A stretch of DNA of 64,000 nucleotides, taken from NCBI GenBank assembly GCA_030549335.1, contig JAUKPH010000026.1, forward strand, positions 2,232,001 through 2,296,000. Direction: 5' to 3'. The notes beneath the pieces are model-generated. The model saw only the letters and a list, made by a program, of their open reading frames with translations. It had not been told where the DNA came from and did not search any database. A program made the position numbers and the translations under genes. Source of the DNA: Pontederia crassipes (taxonomy: Eukaryota; Streptophyta; Magnoliopsida; Commelinales; Pontederiaceae). Below are positions 37,401 to 49,400 of the stretch, in pieces (within the stretch, counting starts at the first letter, position 1; each line of letters starts with the position of its first letter).

Positions 37401-40400
37401 TGATCGATGATTTAGATATATGAAAGGCCAAAGCTAGGAAAATCAATTCTTGGACTCCAAGTTTAGTAGCCGAATGTTCAATTTATTGTCAAAAGATAGT
37501 ATAATGATTATAAAGATTATGAAACCTCTGTAGAATGATTAAGTTTAATTTACATAGGAAAGAATTAATGGAGATCTGGTGTGCTAAGTCTTGCTGTCCT
37601 GCCGAATTAGTAGATTGAATTAGAAATTGTGCAAAATATTATATATTTAGAGACGAATATGAATTTTAAGTCTGGATCTTGTGTAAATAAGGGTTCTAAT
37701 ACGTTTTGAGTTACCTCAAAATAATTTATGTAGAGAAAATTATGGATATAATCAGTGGTATGAGTTTTTATTAAGTATTAATTAGATGTCTTTGACCATG
37801 AAAGTTTGTAAAATTATTATAAAGAATAAAAAATCCAAAATCTACCTATGTTGCATATTAGGATGTCTGCTGTCAAATAAAATTATATTTTAGTCATTTT
37901 TGCTTCTGTAACAAAAATTATAAATTTTACAATCTAGGTTACTAAGTCTGTGAGAGCATAGAATGTTGATTTTTGCTTCTGAATGTTGATTTTTCTCAGA
38001 ATTAATTCTAACGAGATAAAATCTGAATCTTTTTAACCACTTTGTATTAATACAGTTAATAGTTAAGGAAAATTAGAATCACAATAATTGATCATTTAAA
38101 TTGGAAGATATGAAATTTCCTTTACTAGGTGTGTGTATTAATGCAACTATCATAACACACTTTTGACGAGTAAAGCAAGAAGATTGAATACATAAATGAT
38201 ATATATGTGTGTTATATTCTAAGCAACATAAGTTGGTGATCATTTTATAATATAATAATATGAACATATATTATTGCTATAGGAAAGAAGATTAATGTTA
38301 GAAAGAGAAATGAGGGAATACCTTGTGTGATCGTTTATGAGGTAAGTTGATTTCTCTTACTCTATGTTTTCACCTCTTTGAATTCGGTGTGACGTTGATT
38401 ATTATATGTATTGAATATGCTTTGGATATACTATGAATTGATTTCAAAAAATGCAATGATGAAAAGTATATCTGAATGATTGTATGATTGCACATTTGAA
38501 AAGCATATGACATGAATGGATAAGTGCAATCTTATTTCGTTTGAAATGGTATTTGATATGATTCATCTTCTGATATTTGATATTGCAATTATTATATGTG
38601 TTAAATTCATATATCGTCAAGTTTATATAAAAATTATGTTTTGAATGATTGATCAATTGATGGTTCATTGGTAAGGCATATGTGAAATGTTATGGAGCCA
38701 TCTTATGGGATGTAATCCTATTTCGTCTGAATGAGGTGATTCATCTTTTGATATTCGAGATATGATCGTTATGTGATGAATCATGCATCTGCATATGCCT
38801 GCATTGCATGTATGATGGTTGGAGCTAAGTGCTACATCGCTGATCACGATGGGAGCCACCTCTAGAATCCAATGCATCATTTTGTTCCCCAGAAATGGGA
38901 TGAGATAGACTAGATCTAAGTGCCATGAAGAGCTAAGTGCCACATCGTGAGTAGTCGCGATGGGGGCCACCTCTAGAATCCGTAGGGGCCACCTCTAGAG
39001 TTTACCTATCGCTATATGATTTGTTCCCCGAAAGGGATGAGGTAGAATGGAGCTGTGCTACATCGCTGATCACGATGGGAGCCACCTTTAGAGTCCACCT
39101 ACCGACCACTGGCCAGTTGGTGATCCGTGCATTCATACGAGAGTGTTGCATTTGCATACATATGTTTGATATGATTTATATGATATTGATTACAAGTTGA
39201 GTGTGATGTTTCTGATTAGTTTGTTATATATGTAATTATCCAATATATGAAAATACCTATTTTGCTATTATGATTATTGCATGATTTTCCATGTCACTCC
39301 GAATTGATTAGTTGGTAACACATAGACTATGAGTTATCAACTTACTGAACTATTTTAGCTCACTCTGTTGTTTCTAACATTTTTCAAATAATTCTTGGGA
39401 ATCATGCGAGGTGATAGTATTTGAAAGGTTCGTGGTAGGATGGGAAGATTCGAGTCCCTCGTATCCTTCTATTAGAATGTCGAGAGGTGTGATTATGCGT
39501 AATGCATATGTAATATTTTATGTGGTAAGAAGCAAAATCATTGTAAGAAATATAAAATTTTAGGGTTATTGTTTTCCTCTGAAGGATCATCATAAATTGT
39601 GTAGTTTATTTTATGATATCTTTATTTTTATATATGTTATAAAAGAAAAATTTACATCACGTTTCCGCAATCTTTTTCAATTTTATGTGATCGTCCGTAA
39701 TGAGTAGCGAGCTCCGGATTAAACTAAGGTTTAATTCGGGGTCGTGACATGGAGAACTTCCAAGGGCCGCCTATGGGCCTCGGTCCGCGCCCGGGGGTGT
39801 CGGCAGACCCGCCGGAAACCGGCCGCCACAGCGACCTCCAGGACATCACTGTCTGGTCGTCCGAGGAGGGCCGGCTTGCTGCTGGCCTGGTCCGCAGCCG
39901 GTGTAGTCGAGGACGCCGCCGGAGGAGGGGAAAGTTCTCTGCTTGGTGAGGGTTGCTGGGTCTCACCGGTGTTGGCCGCAGACGATGACGTGATGCGAGA
40001 CCCACGGGACCACCGGCGGCTGTAGGTCTGCACGGCCTCCGGTGCGACTCCCACAGAATTCTGTCGCCGCCAAGATGCCAGCCTCGGGCGGGAGCCAGCC
40101 ATTTGGCTGTCGGCAAGAGGGTCACGGTGTGGCGGTGCTGACAGGAGGGGAGGGGGAGGGAGACCATTCCGTGACCCCAGGGGTCGGGGGGAGGGTCGCC
40201 GGAGGAGGATGTTACGGAACAGGGGAGGGGGGATACTGATGGGCGCTCGGGTCGGGTAGCGGAGGGGGAAAGGTGCCCGGCCCGGGTGGGTAGGATGGTG
40301 TAGCGGGTCGGGTTACTGTAGCGGGTCGGGTTACTGTAGCAGGTTGAGTTACTGTAGCAGGTTGAGTGATGGATGGTTTGGGCTTGGATCTGGCTTGCTG

Positions 40401-43400
40401 ATGTGGAGGAGGGTTTTGTTTATTGGCGGTTTGTTGTTTGTGGCGGTGGGTATGGGGGTGGTCATGTGGGCCGGGTGTATTTGCTGATGTGGAAGGGTGA
40501 ATAAGTTGGGGGATAATGATTAGAAGAGCTGATGTGGCGGGAGGGTGAGTCTGAGGAGGGGTGATATGGGCTGTATGTGGAAGGTTTAGATGGGTGCCAG
40601 CTGTGATGGAGGTGAATAGTAGTTGTGATTCAATTGACAAAAATAGCAAAGAAAGAAGGTGAAAAAATTTGGGTTTCTTATTGTTTCTTTTACTTGTTTT
40701 CTAAGAGAAAAGGATTAACCAGAACCCTTGTTGAGAAACGGTGCATGAACTCTCGCCTCCGGCATCCCCTGCCGACAGCGCTACCCCTCGCCTCTGGCAG
40801 CCCCTTCCGGCGGCGCCAATCTTTCCTGTTTTTCGCCCCATCGCGAGCAACACTATGCACCCAGGGTTACAGCAGTTGAACGACAGCTGGACGGCCATCT
40901 CTCGCTCCAGACCCAGTCGTTGGCCGGCAACACACTGTTTTAGATGCCTGGGTGAGGGCCACTTCGCGCGATCATGTTCGGCTCCCTTTCGCTGTCTCAC
41001 ATTTGCCATGGACACGGCCTGCGATCTCATCCCCAGAGGCGTCGAACATGTCTCCCACCACTGTCGCCATCCCATGGTCGTTGACTTTACAGTGGTCCAT
41101 GGATTTCCTGCACACGTGCCTTGTCGGCGAACCTAGGGGCAGTCCCCCGGACCTGACCGTTTTGTGCTCGGTGATCGTAGCAACCATCGGGGCCACCCTG
41201 CCGTTCCACCTAAGTTGTATTAGGTCAGATCTCTGGCTTCTTTTCCCTGGATTGACTCAGCAATGGGAGGGCCTCCTGGTAGCGCCGTCTTGCATTTCGC
41301 TGGAGAATTATGTGCGGTGGCGTCCTTGGAGAGAGGAGGATGGAGCAGTTTCGCATCTCCGGCGACCAGGTGCGTGATCAACATTCAGGGTCTCCCGCTG
41401 CATCTCCTGCAGCCTGAAATCGTCTTGGAGGTGGCTCGCGCTGCTGGTAACCCGGTGTCCTTTCCCTTCCGGCGATTGGTTCGCCTGACCTGTCTGCACT
41501 CTCGGCTGAGGTGGAGATGCAGCCGGGCAGTCGTTTTCCATCAATGGTAGTCTTGAGCGAGGGTGCCAGCAGTTTCCATCTTCGGCTCAAGCAAGCAGGG
41601 ACCGCCGGATCATGGGCACATGTTGTCGTTGATCGGAGTCTGGCGTTGCCAGGGGCGTCTCCAACCACACCACTCTCCGATCTTCACGTGATGGCAGTGC
41701 GTGATGAACAGTACAAGGCCACTTTATTTCAAATCCCCAAGCCAGCCTCTCCCGGACGCAGCCTCTACTCCACCCAACCAGCGTGCCACTGAATTAGCTG
41801 TGCCACCAATCAACCCGATCACCCATGCATCAACTAAACTCAGACTTTGCCCAACCACACCTCCACTCCACCCAGCCAGGCCCTGAACCCGAGTTCAACC
41901 CTAACCGCACCCAATCCCGCCCTCCCAACTCAACGCAGACGCAACCAGTCCACCCACCCAAGCCCCGAACCCGAACTCAACCATAACCGCACCCAATCCG
42001 TCCTCCCAACTCGAGGCAGACACACTCATTTGGTTTCACTGTTGTCCCGATCCACTGCCTCCTCTGGTGTTCTGCCATCCCCCGGCAACCCACCCACCGG
42101 CACCCTAACTTCACGGCTAACCCCATCCATTTTTCCTTCTCCAAACCCCACCGCGCAGCCCACTTCCGCTCGTGCTTCACCCCAACCAACCATTGCCACA
42201 CCCCCAAACTGAATCCACCACAATCCAACGCCCCAGATGACACTCTTGTATGGACACTCTAGTGGTTTAGGTATTCAAAGTTTGAGGCATTACTAGCAAA
42301 GATCTGATGGGGCCTTGTCGGCAGAAGGAACAGCTCTGGGAACAAGTGTGAAGACACAAGTATGATGGTCCACACGCCTTACTTCCTGACTTCTACAAGA
42401 AGAATGGATAATCATGACTACGGATGAGCCTCTGCAGCACATGGAAGGCAGCACAAAATGGCATTGGAGGGAATATTGGATCAGTGCAAAATATTAAATT
42501 TTGGGAAGACCAATGGCTATTGGATTTCGGGCTCCTGTGAGAACTTACTTCCAATCAAGATGCCATTGATGATGCAGGAATCATAGTCGCAGACTTTCAC
42601 ACGTAAAGATGGCCAATGGGACTGGAATAGGCTGCAAACTTTGTTGCCTCATGAAGCTCGTTTGAGAATAGCAGTTGCTGAATCCACCACAATCCAACGC
42701 CCCGGACAACACTCTTGTATGGACAGCATAATGATTGGCAACTTCACAAATAAATCAGCCTCATTGTTTGGCACTCCAACTTGCAGTGAGTTTCAATTAA
42801 CTTGGAAGATAATTAATAAATGGCTAAGCTAACACGTCCTGTGTTCTAGGTGGCGAGGCGGAGGAGGACATTGCACACTTATTCTTATCGTATCTCATGA
42901 GGTCTGGATGCATATGAGCTTGACTGATAGTCCACCCTCTACATTGGAGACATTTTGGCGATCACTCAGAGCCGGCAGTAGTCAGCGACATCACCTACTG
43001 GGTTATTTTTTGTGAGGAGTTGTCAGGTTGACAATATTGTACACCTGTTTTCTTCTTCGGGAGTGGAGAATTGGGTAATGGTTGTATTTCCCTCCTTTTT
43101 TTGCTGTTCTCTTCTGGAGAGCCTACACTTGTACATTTTCACTTTCATAGTGATATATATACATGGATGACACCCTAACTTGGTGCTCATCCTTTTCCTC
43201 CTCAAAAAAACATTAAAGGGCTATGCATTAGGTTGATAGTGTTGTACACCATAGCTCTTTTCTTCTTTCGGAGTGGGGATTTGGGTAGTGGTTGCACTTC
43301 CCTCCTCTTTTTGCTGCTCTCTTCTGGAGAGCCTACACTTGTACATTTTCCCTTTCATAGTGATACATGTACATGGATGACACCCTAACTTGGTGCTCAT

Positions 43401-46400
43401 CCTTTTCCTCCTCGAAAAAAGAACAATAAATGGCCATGCATTCCTATGGCTATGCATGCATGATGCTCTAATGACAAATCATCAAAGACCAAGATGGGCA
43501 TTGACAAACAATCCTAAGTGAAGCAGATATGAGATGTCCAAAGAAACTATAATCCATGCAATCCGTGATTGCTGCAGCTCGCAATCTGTCTAGTGTCAGC
43601 TCATTCTCGATTGGAGATTGCAATATTTCTTCAACCAAACCCTCCAGCAATGGCTCCAAAATGGTCTGTTCAAGCAGCATCAGGGAGGCCTAGTCCCTTG
43701 GAATATTGCTTTTGCCCCCGTGTGTTGGCTCCTTTGAAATGAAGATGCTCCAACATATTTCAAGTGGCCCCATGACCCGCAATATATTATCATGCATACT
43801 GCCCCTATAGTTCTTTGAAGCATGGAAAAAAAAAGCAATTGTATCCCCTCTAATCGAGAAGGAAACCTCAACAACATGGACCATTGGAAGAAGCTGCCGG
43901 AAGATTGGCTAATGCTAAACACATGAGTCGACTAGTGGCAACCCGGCCTCGCCTCCACTGGAGGCTTGATAAGGAGCGAGAATGGAACATGGGTAAGCTA
44001 TAACATTGGAATTGCAACACCTATTGGCCAACTGTGGGGCATTAAGATTGGTTTAGAGCTAGCATTTTGAACATGAGTGTAGAAAACTTATTCCGGAAGT
44101 GGACTCATTGGAAGTCATACATTGTATCGACCTTGACAATAGAGATCAAAGAAGCAATAAAAGCATCTTCACAGAAATTAAGCACTCACTTCAAAGGCAA
44201 TGAGAAATGGTGACCATACTCTCCCAGAGATGGCAATATGAATCCTGAATGGCATGTGCAAACTTCTCTTGAGGCCATTAGCTGAGGATCCTGGCAGTAC
44301 TCATTTGGCAGCCTCAACGCTGATTAGCAAGTTTTTTTAGGCTTGAACCTGTGGCCCCATTTATCTACTGAAAAAAAATGAGTCAACGTAGTATTGGCCC
44401 ATCTTGGACCTTACTTCTATGGGCTCAGGCAATGGCTTCAGATTTTGGGAGATGCTTGGGCTACAGCAGAGCTGCTCTTTGCCATGTTTCCTAGGCTATT
44501 TGCGATATCTGAAGACCTGAATTCCCTGGCGGCTACCTACTGAGCAGGGACCCTTTCTTTTTTTTTTTTTTTTTTGAGAGGCAGGGACTTTGCTATCTAA
44601 CAGTATTGGGACCCCTCAATTTGCTGTGCTGCTCATTGAGCAAAGGATGGAAGACTTCCTTCAGCTCTCGGGTAGCTAAGAGGGTAGCTTCCCTGACCTA
44701 TCTTGAAGTGATGCATGGATATGGAAATCTGGCCAGTTCTCAGTTTGGAAGGTGTATAGCCTGCTAGCTACCGATAGTTGCCCGATTGACATGGAGTTGC
44801 ACAGACAGTAACCTCATGTGGCAGAGTCAGATTCCAATAAGGAAGAAAATATTTTTTTGAAACGAAGGAAGAAGATATTTGCAGGGCTGTTGAGAAGATC
44901 AAGACTCCCACCTTGTAGTCATATTTTTTGGTGGGTCAATGAGGTAAGCACTTCTCGTGCTTTATGTGATGCATCAGAAGAAGACATCAATACTTGTTTT
45001 TTTGACCGCTTGGTGGCAAGGAATTGTGGATTAGACCTGGCTACATATGGATTGATGCTCAATCATCCTTCACTTTCTGGAGGACCTTCTGATCAGGCAG
45101 TCATAATTCACAATCACAATGTATGCTCCAAAACACCACCGTGGCATTCTTTATGTTTTTATGGGCTACTTGGGTCCAGCGTGATGGGTACATTTTCCTA
45201 GGAGAATGCCGAAGACATTGTAGCTCAGGCAACCTGGACGTTGATGGAGTGGAACAATAGTTGATTTCATTGTCATCTAAATGTAACAAGCGTTTGACAA
45301 TGAATAATAATATGGAATCTAAACTCCGCCTATATTTTATAGCCAGTCCCAAGCCCGGATAAAGGAGGAGGGTTGTGTTAGGCCCCGATAGCCAGCGTAA
45401 AATCCTGTCGAATCTCATGAACATGGATCAACGAATTCGTCGTATGATTCATGTACGAATATATTGTGTTAATTACTAATAGAGCGGAATGGCGTCGTAT
45501 GATCCATGTAGCCGACCCCACCTAGTGGGATAAGGCTTTGTTGTTGTTGTTGTTACGTAGGGTAGCCATCCTTTGCCTTCTCAAAAAAACATTGATTAAT
45601 CATCATTTTTTCATCAAAAAAACAGTAACCATAGGTACCCAATGACTATAAGGCACTTAAACTTAAAATCTTAACGTTGAAATGTGCAAGATTTTTTCCA
45701 TTTGTAGCATGAGAATGAAAGTTTGCATTGTAATCCAAAGTTTAATCTGAACAAATAATCCAAAGTACTGCAAATTGTGTTATCTTTCAGACTTGGTGCC
45801 ACAAAAGAAAATTCATCTTATAAGTTCCTAAGATTCCAAGTATATATCTAGACATTCTTGGATTTTCAAATCTGAACAAACAATCTTTGAATTTACTGCA
45901 AGTATTTTAGAATTGGTTTCATAAGTGTAAATTCAGTTTAAATGCTTCCTTCATTCCTGGGAAGTTTGTCGCATAATCCTGAATCATGATCAGTCATACA
46001 AATAAAAAAGAATTCGGTAGACTAAGTCACATAGAAAGATGGAACGTTTGCCAAGGCTAAGAGAATGGGTGTAGCGATCAATATTTTGGATGCATTGGTT
46101 ATCAACCACCTTTTCTTTAATTTCTGGGTGACGACAGATGTATGGAATATCTCATGTTGCTGATGACTGAATGTATCCTCTGCAGCATCCTTTTGGCAGT
46201 CTTATAGGTTTGGAGGGCAACAATAACTCATCCTATCCTCGAAAAAAAAAAAGAATTGATCCAGATGTATGTTTTAAGGCATCAATGACTATTAACTTCA
46301 ACAGTTCTTTGGGCTATCTGGGTGCAGCGAAACGCATGTGTTTTCCTAGGGGAGCACTGGTACATGGAGAACATTTGTCACACAGGTGACTGCTTTGGCA

Positions 46401-49400
46401 AAAGTATGGGCTGATGGTTAGGGAGCCATGTTGATTCACTTGTAAAGACTGTGGTGATGTAATTGTATTTCCACAATTCAATAAAGCAGGATCTCTATGT
46501 CCTTGGTAGACATCCTTTCTCCCCCAAAAAAAACAGAAGAAAAGAGAAGGCACAAAAAATAGTAACATCCTGTGGTCATAAAAGCAAAGCAACCCCTGTA
46601 TAAAAACACATCATAAAGATGAAAGAAAATTTTGGCAATCAAAGGGGAAGCCAAGTGCTATAGACAAATAATAAAAAAAGTGAGTTTCACGCCTTGAAAA
46701 TTAGGGGTGGAGGTGGCTCGGGTCAGGTTAGCTTTTCACTCTAAAAAAATTGCCTGAAGATTTTTGGGCCAGTTCAGAAAAATTAAAAAACTACTCTAAA
46801 ACATTTAGGAAAATGAAAAAAACATCCTTTAGCAGGTAGGTTTCTGCAGGTGGTTTTTTTAGGTTCCTACTTTAATACAAAAAATTTTAAATTTCAAACA
46901 ATAAAATTTAATATAAATGCATTTAATATTATAAAGTAAAATATAAAACCTAACACTAGACTTTGAAATATATCAATAGGCATTGTAAAATGTAGAGATG
47001 AATATTAAATCATTCAAAACTTTATATGAACACTAAAATAAATGATGAATCATGAATTAGCAGTATGAATAAAAATATTTATAAATGTGAAACTGGTCCC
47101 TTGGGCCCCTATGGTTTTTTTGAGTGGGGCCCTAGTTTTAATGGTTAGGTACGAAAAGGCCACCCTAAAAATATCCAATTGGGCTCCTAATTTATGGTTT
47201 TATTTTTTCAGGTCAGGCACATTTATCAGATTGGTCAGATTTTTCTTACACCCCATCGAAAAATAAAATTTCCCTCAAAGAAGAAAGAAGAGATTACTAA
47301 AGTGTGCAACAGGAGGACTTATCCCTCTCAATTACTGTAAAGAAGGTGTTGCAATGAAGACTAGTATGATAGAATAATTAATGAAAAACAATGATATTGT
47401 TTACTGTATTTAGTCCTTCTGTAACATAATATTCTGAGAGTCAATTTTTTTTCGATGGATAGAGAGAGTATGATTTATAGCAAGGAAAAATATCATCTGT
47501 TTTGTTGATTACAGTTTTTTTTCAATTTGTTCATTACAGTATACTGAGGATGTATTTGAACATAAAATAGTGCAATTTGGAAATAATCATTTCACTCTTA
47601 AGAACATAATTGGGATCTCTTCAGATATTTTTAAATGTCTGGCCAAGATTGAAAAAGCAATTAGAATGTGATTAAAATATAAATTTCTCAGTTCAAATCA
47701 TTTGAACAACAGCCAATAGTCAAGAAATTGAAAGTTTATCCAAAAATGCCCAATTGGCTCCAGTATGTATCATGCTGGCTTTGATACACAAAAAAAGTGC
47801 ATGAAAATGAGAAAAAAAAAAGATAATTATCAAATACACCCAACTATAAAAAGAAACTTGGGACATACAACAATTATTGCTTGGTTAATATTATTGGAAG
47901 GCTCCACAAGATGGATCTTGAATCAGCTCAACAAAGTATTCAGTACAATTCGAGTTTGCTACACCAGATTTTCTCAGTTGTTTTTCCAGGTTGATTATAC
48001 AAATTTCTAGAATACAATTTTGTTATTATTCTGGACTTAAGTTGTTGATGAGCAAAACCTTAAACAGAAAACAGAAAGAGACGAATAAGTACCTTCTTGA
48101 CCTTCCAGCAAAGCAATGAACAAGCACAGCCCCACCTGAACTTCGAGCTTCATTGATAAAGTCAAAGCATTCATCAAAATAATCCTCCAACTTGGTGTCT
48201 TCAATATCAAGAACTATAAAAAAAAGTATTGGAAATGAGAAAAAAGTTTAGAGGACATAAAAATTAACATGATTATCTCATTAAGTAGGAATGGTAAACA
48301 ACTTTCAAGCATTAAGCTTAGAATGTGCTGAGGATCGCCGCAAATGACATTGTATGATTGATATGATAGAAAAATGCATAAATTTATCGCATTTTGATGT
48401 TACAGCATTTTCAGTTTCAATAGTTGCAGGAAAATGTCTTCTTGAAGTATCTCCAATCATAATCATCAGGCATTTGAACATAAAAATCTGAAATTCTTGA
48501 TTAACTATGAAAACTTAGGAAGCATCATATGATTCTGAACTTCTTTGGTAAAAGTAGAGACAAAGATACAATGAATGTATTACATAAAATGAATTAATTG
48601 GAATTGAGTGCTTTAAAATAGCTCTGGTAAGAGAGTTACTAGAAAGAAAATATAGCAAATTAATAGAAACGTCATTCTCCAATCTCATGGTCATAATTTA
48701 TATCTTTCATTTGACATAGTAATAGCATTTTCATTTACCAAGCAGAGAACCACCATTTTACTAAGACAAGAAGAACTGAATAGACAAAAGCAAAAACAAA
48801 CCCGATACAAAAAAGATGAGTGAGAAAAAATAAAAGCATATGGGATTTGTAACCAAGCGAAATAATGATGGACACGTGTAATAAATATATGTACACACTA
48901 ATTTACATCCTTCTGCATATGGTAGTAATTGCTTTCCTGGAAAATATCTCAAATGCACATAGGCTGAGTAGGGAATGGAAGAATATGTCCTAATTGGTGT
49001 AAAACCTTACTTTTTATTTTTTGCCTTTCAATTTTCTGTATGGTTCACATTTGTTACTATTTTGCATATTAATGGATGGTTGGATGATTAACAACCCTAG
49101 TTAGTCATTCTTTTATTCCTCCAAAAAAAAAAAGCAATTGCTTTCCTGACTGATACTAAAAGTAGAAAAAGACTACCACAAGCTTAAAGTTATTTACTGC
49201 AACAAAATCACGGACTATTCGGAGAGAAGGAGAATCCCTACAATCTCATGATAGTAGAAATCAATGAATGAGTAGTTTTTATTTTGTAGCAGTAGTTCAT
49301 TCATCAATAATCCTTCTTCTAGTTGGCACCTTCTTGCCAGGTAGACGGATGAGGAGGTTCGCCTAGTTGCGGAGGCTGCCAGCTTCCGCCACACACGCCG

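Larger units (their letters stand above)
32605..40611 (-). mobile_element. L1-type LINE, 5'-truncated, split by a solo LTR
   Basis: The poly(A) side lies at 32605-32613 (T-run on the plus strand). A 13-bp duplication GTGAATAGTAGTT flanks it at 32592-32604 and 40612-40624, so insertion used target-primed reverse transcription. Excluding the LTR at 36421-39749 the element is about 4.7 kb: the end of ORF1, ORF2 and a 3' UTR with a hairpin. It lies in the sense orientation within intron 3 of the phosphatase gene. Its 5' end is inside the proline-rich part of ORF1, as is common for plant LINEs. Confidence 0.88.
40640..43222 (+). mobile_element. L1-type LINE remnant, plus strand
   Basis: Lies head-to-head with the LINE at 32605-40611. 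It holds ORF1 (from about 40741), a junction to the C-terminal part of ORF2, a 3' UTR with the family hairpin (43106-43122) and a short poly(A) at 43203-43211. Endonuclease and reverse transcriptase domains are missing, so it is internally rearranged. The 5' border is approximate. No target duplication was identified. Confidence 0.75.

Noticed and set aside
40741-42212. GC-rich proline-rich region considered as a host exon
   Set aside because: The zinc knuckle CFRCLGEGHFARSC and the joined ORF2 and poly(A) tail identify it as LINE ORF1.
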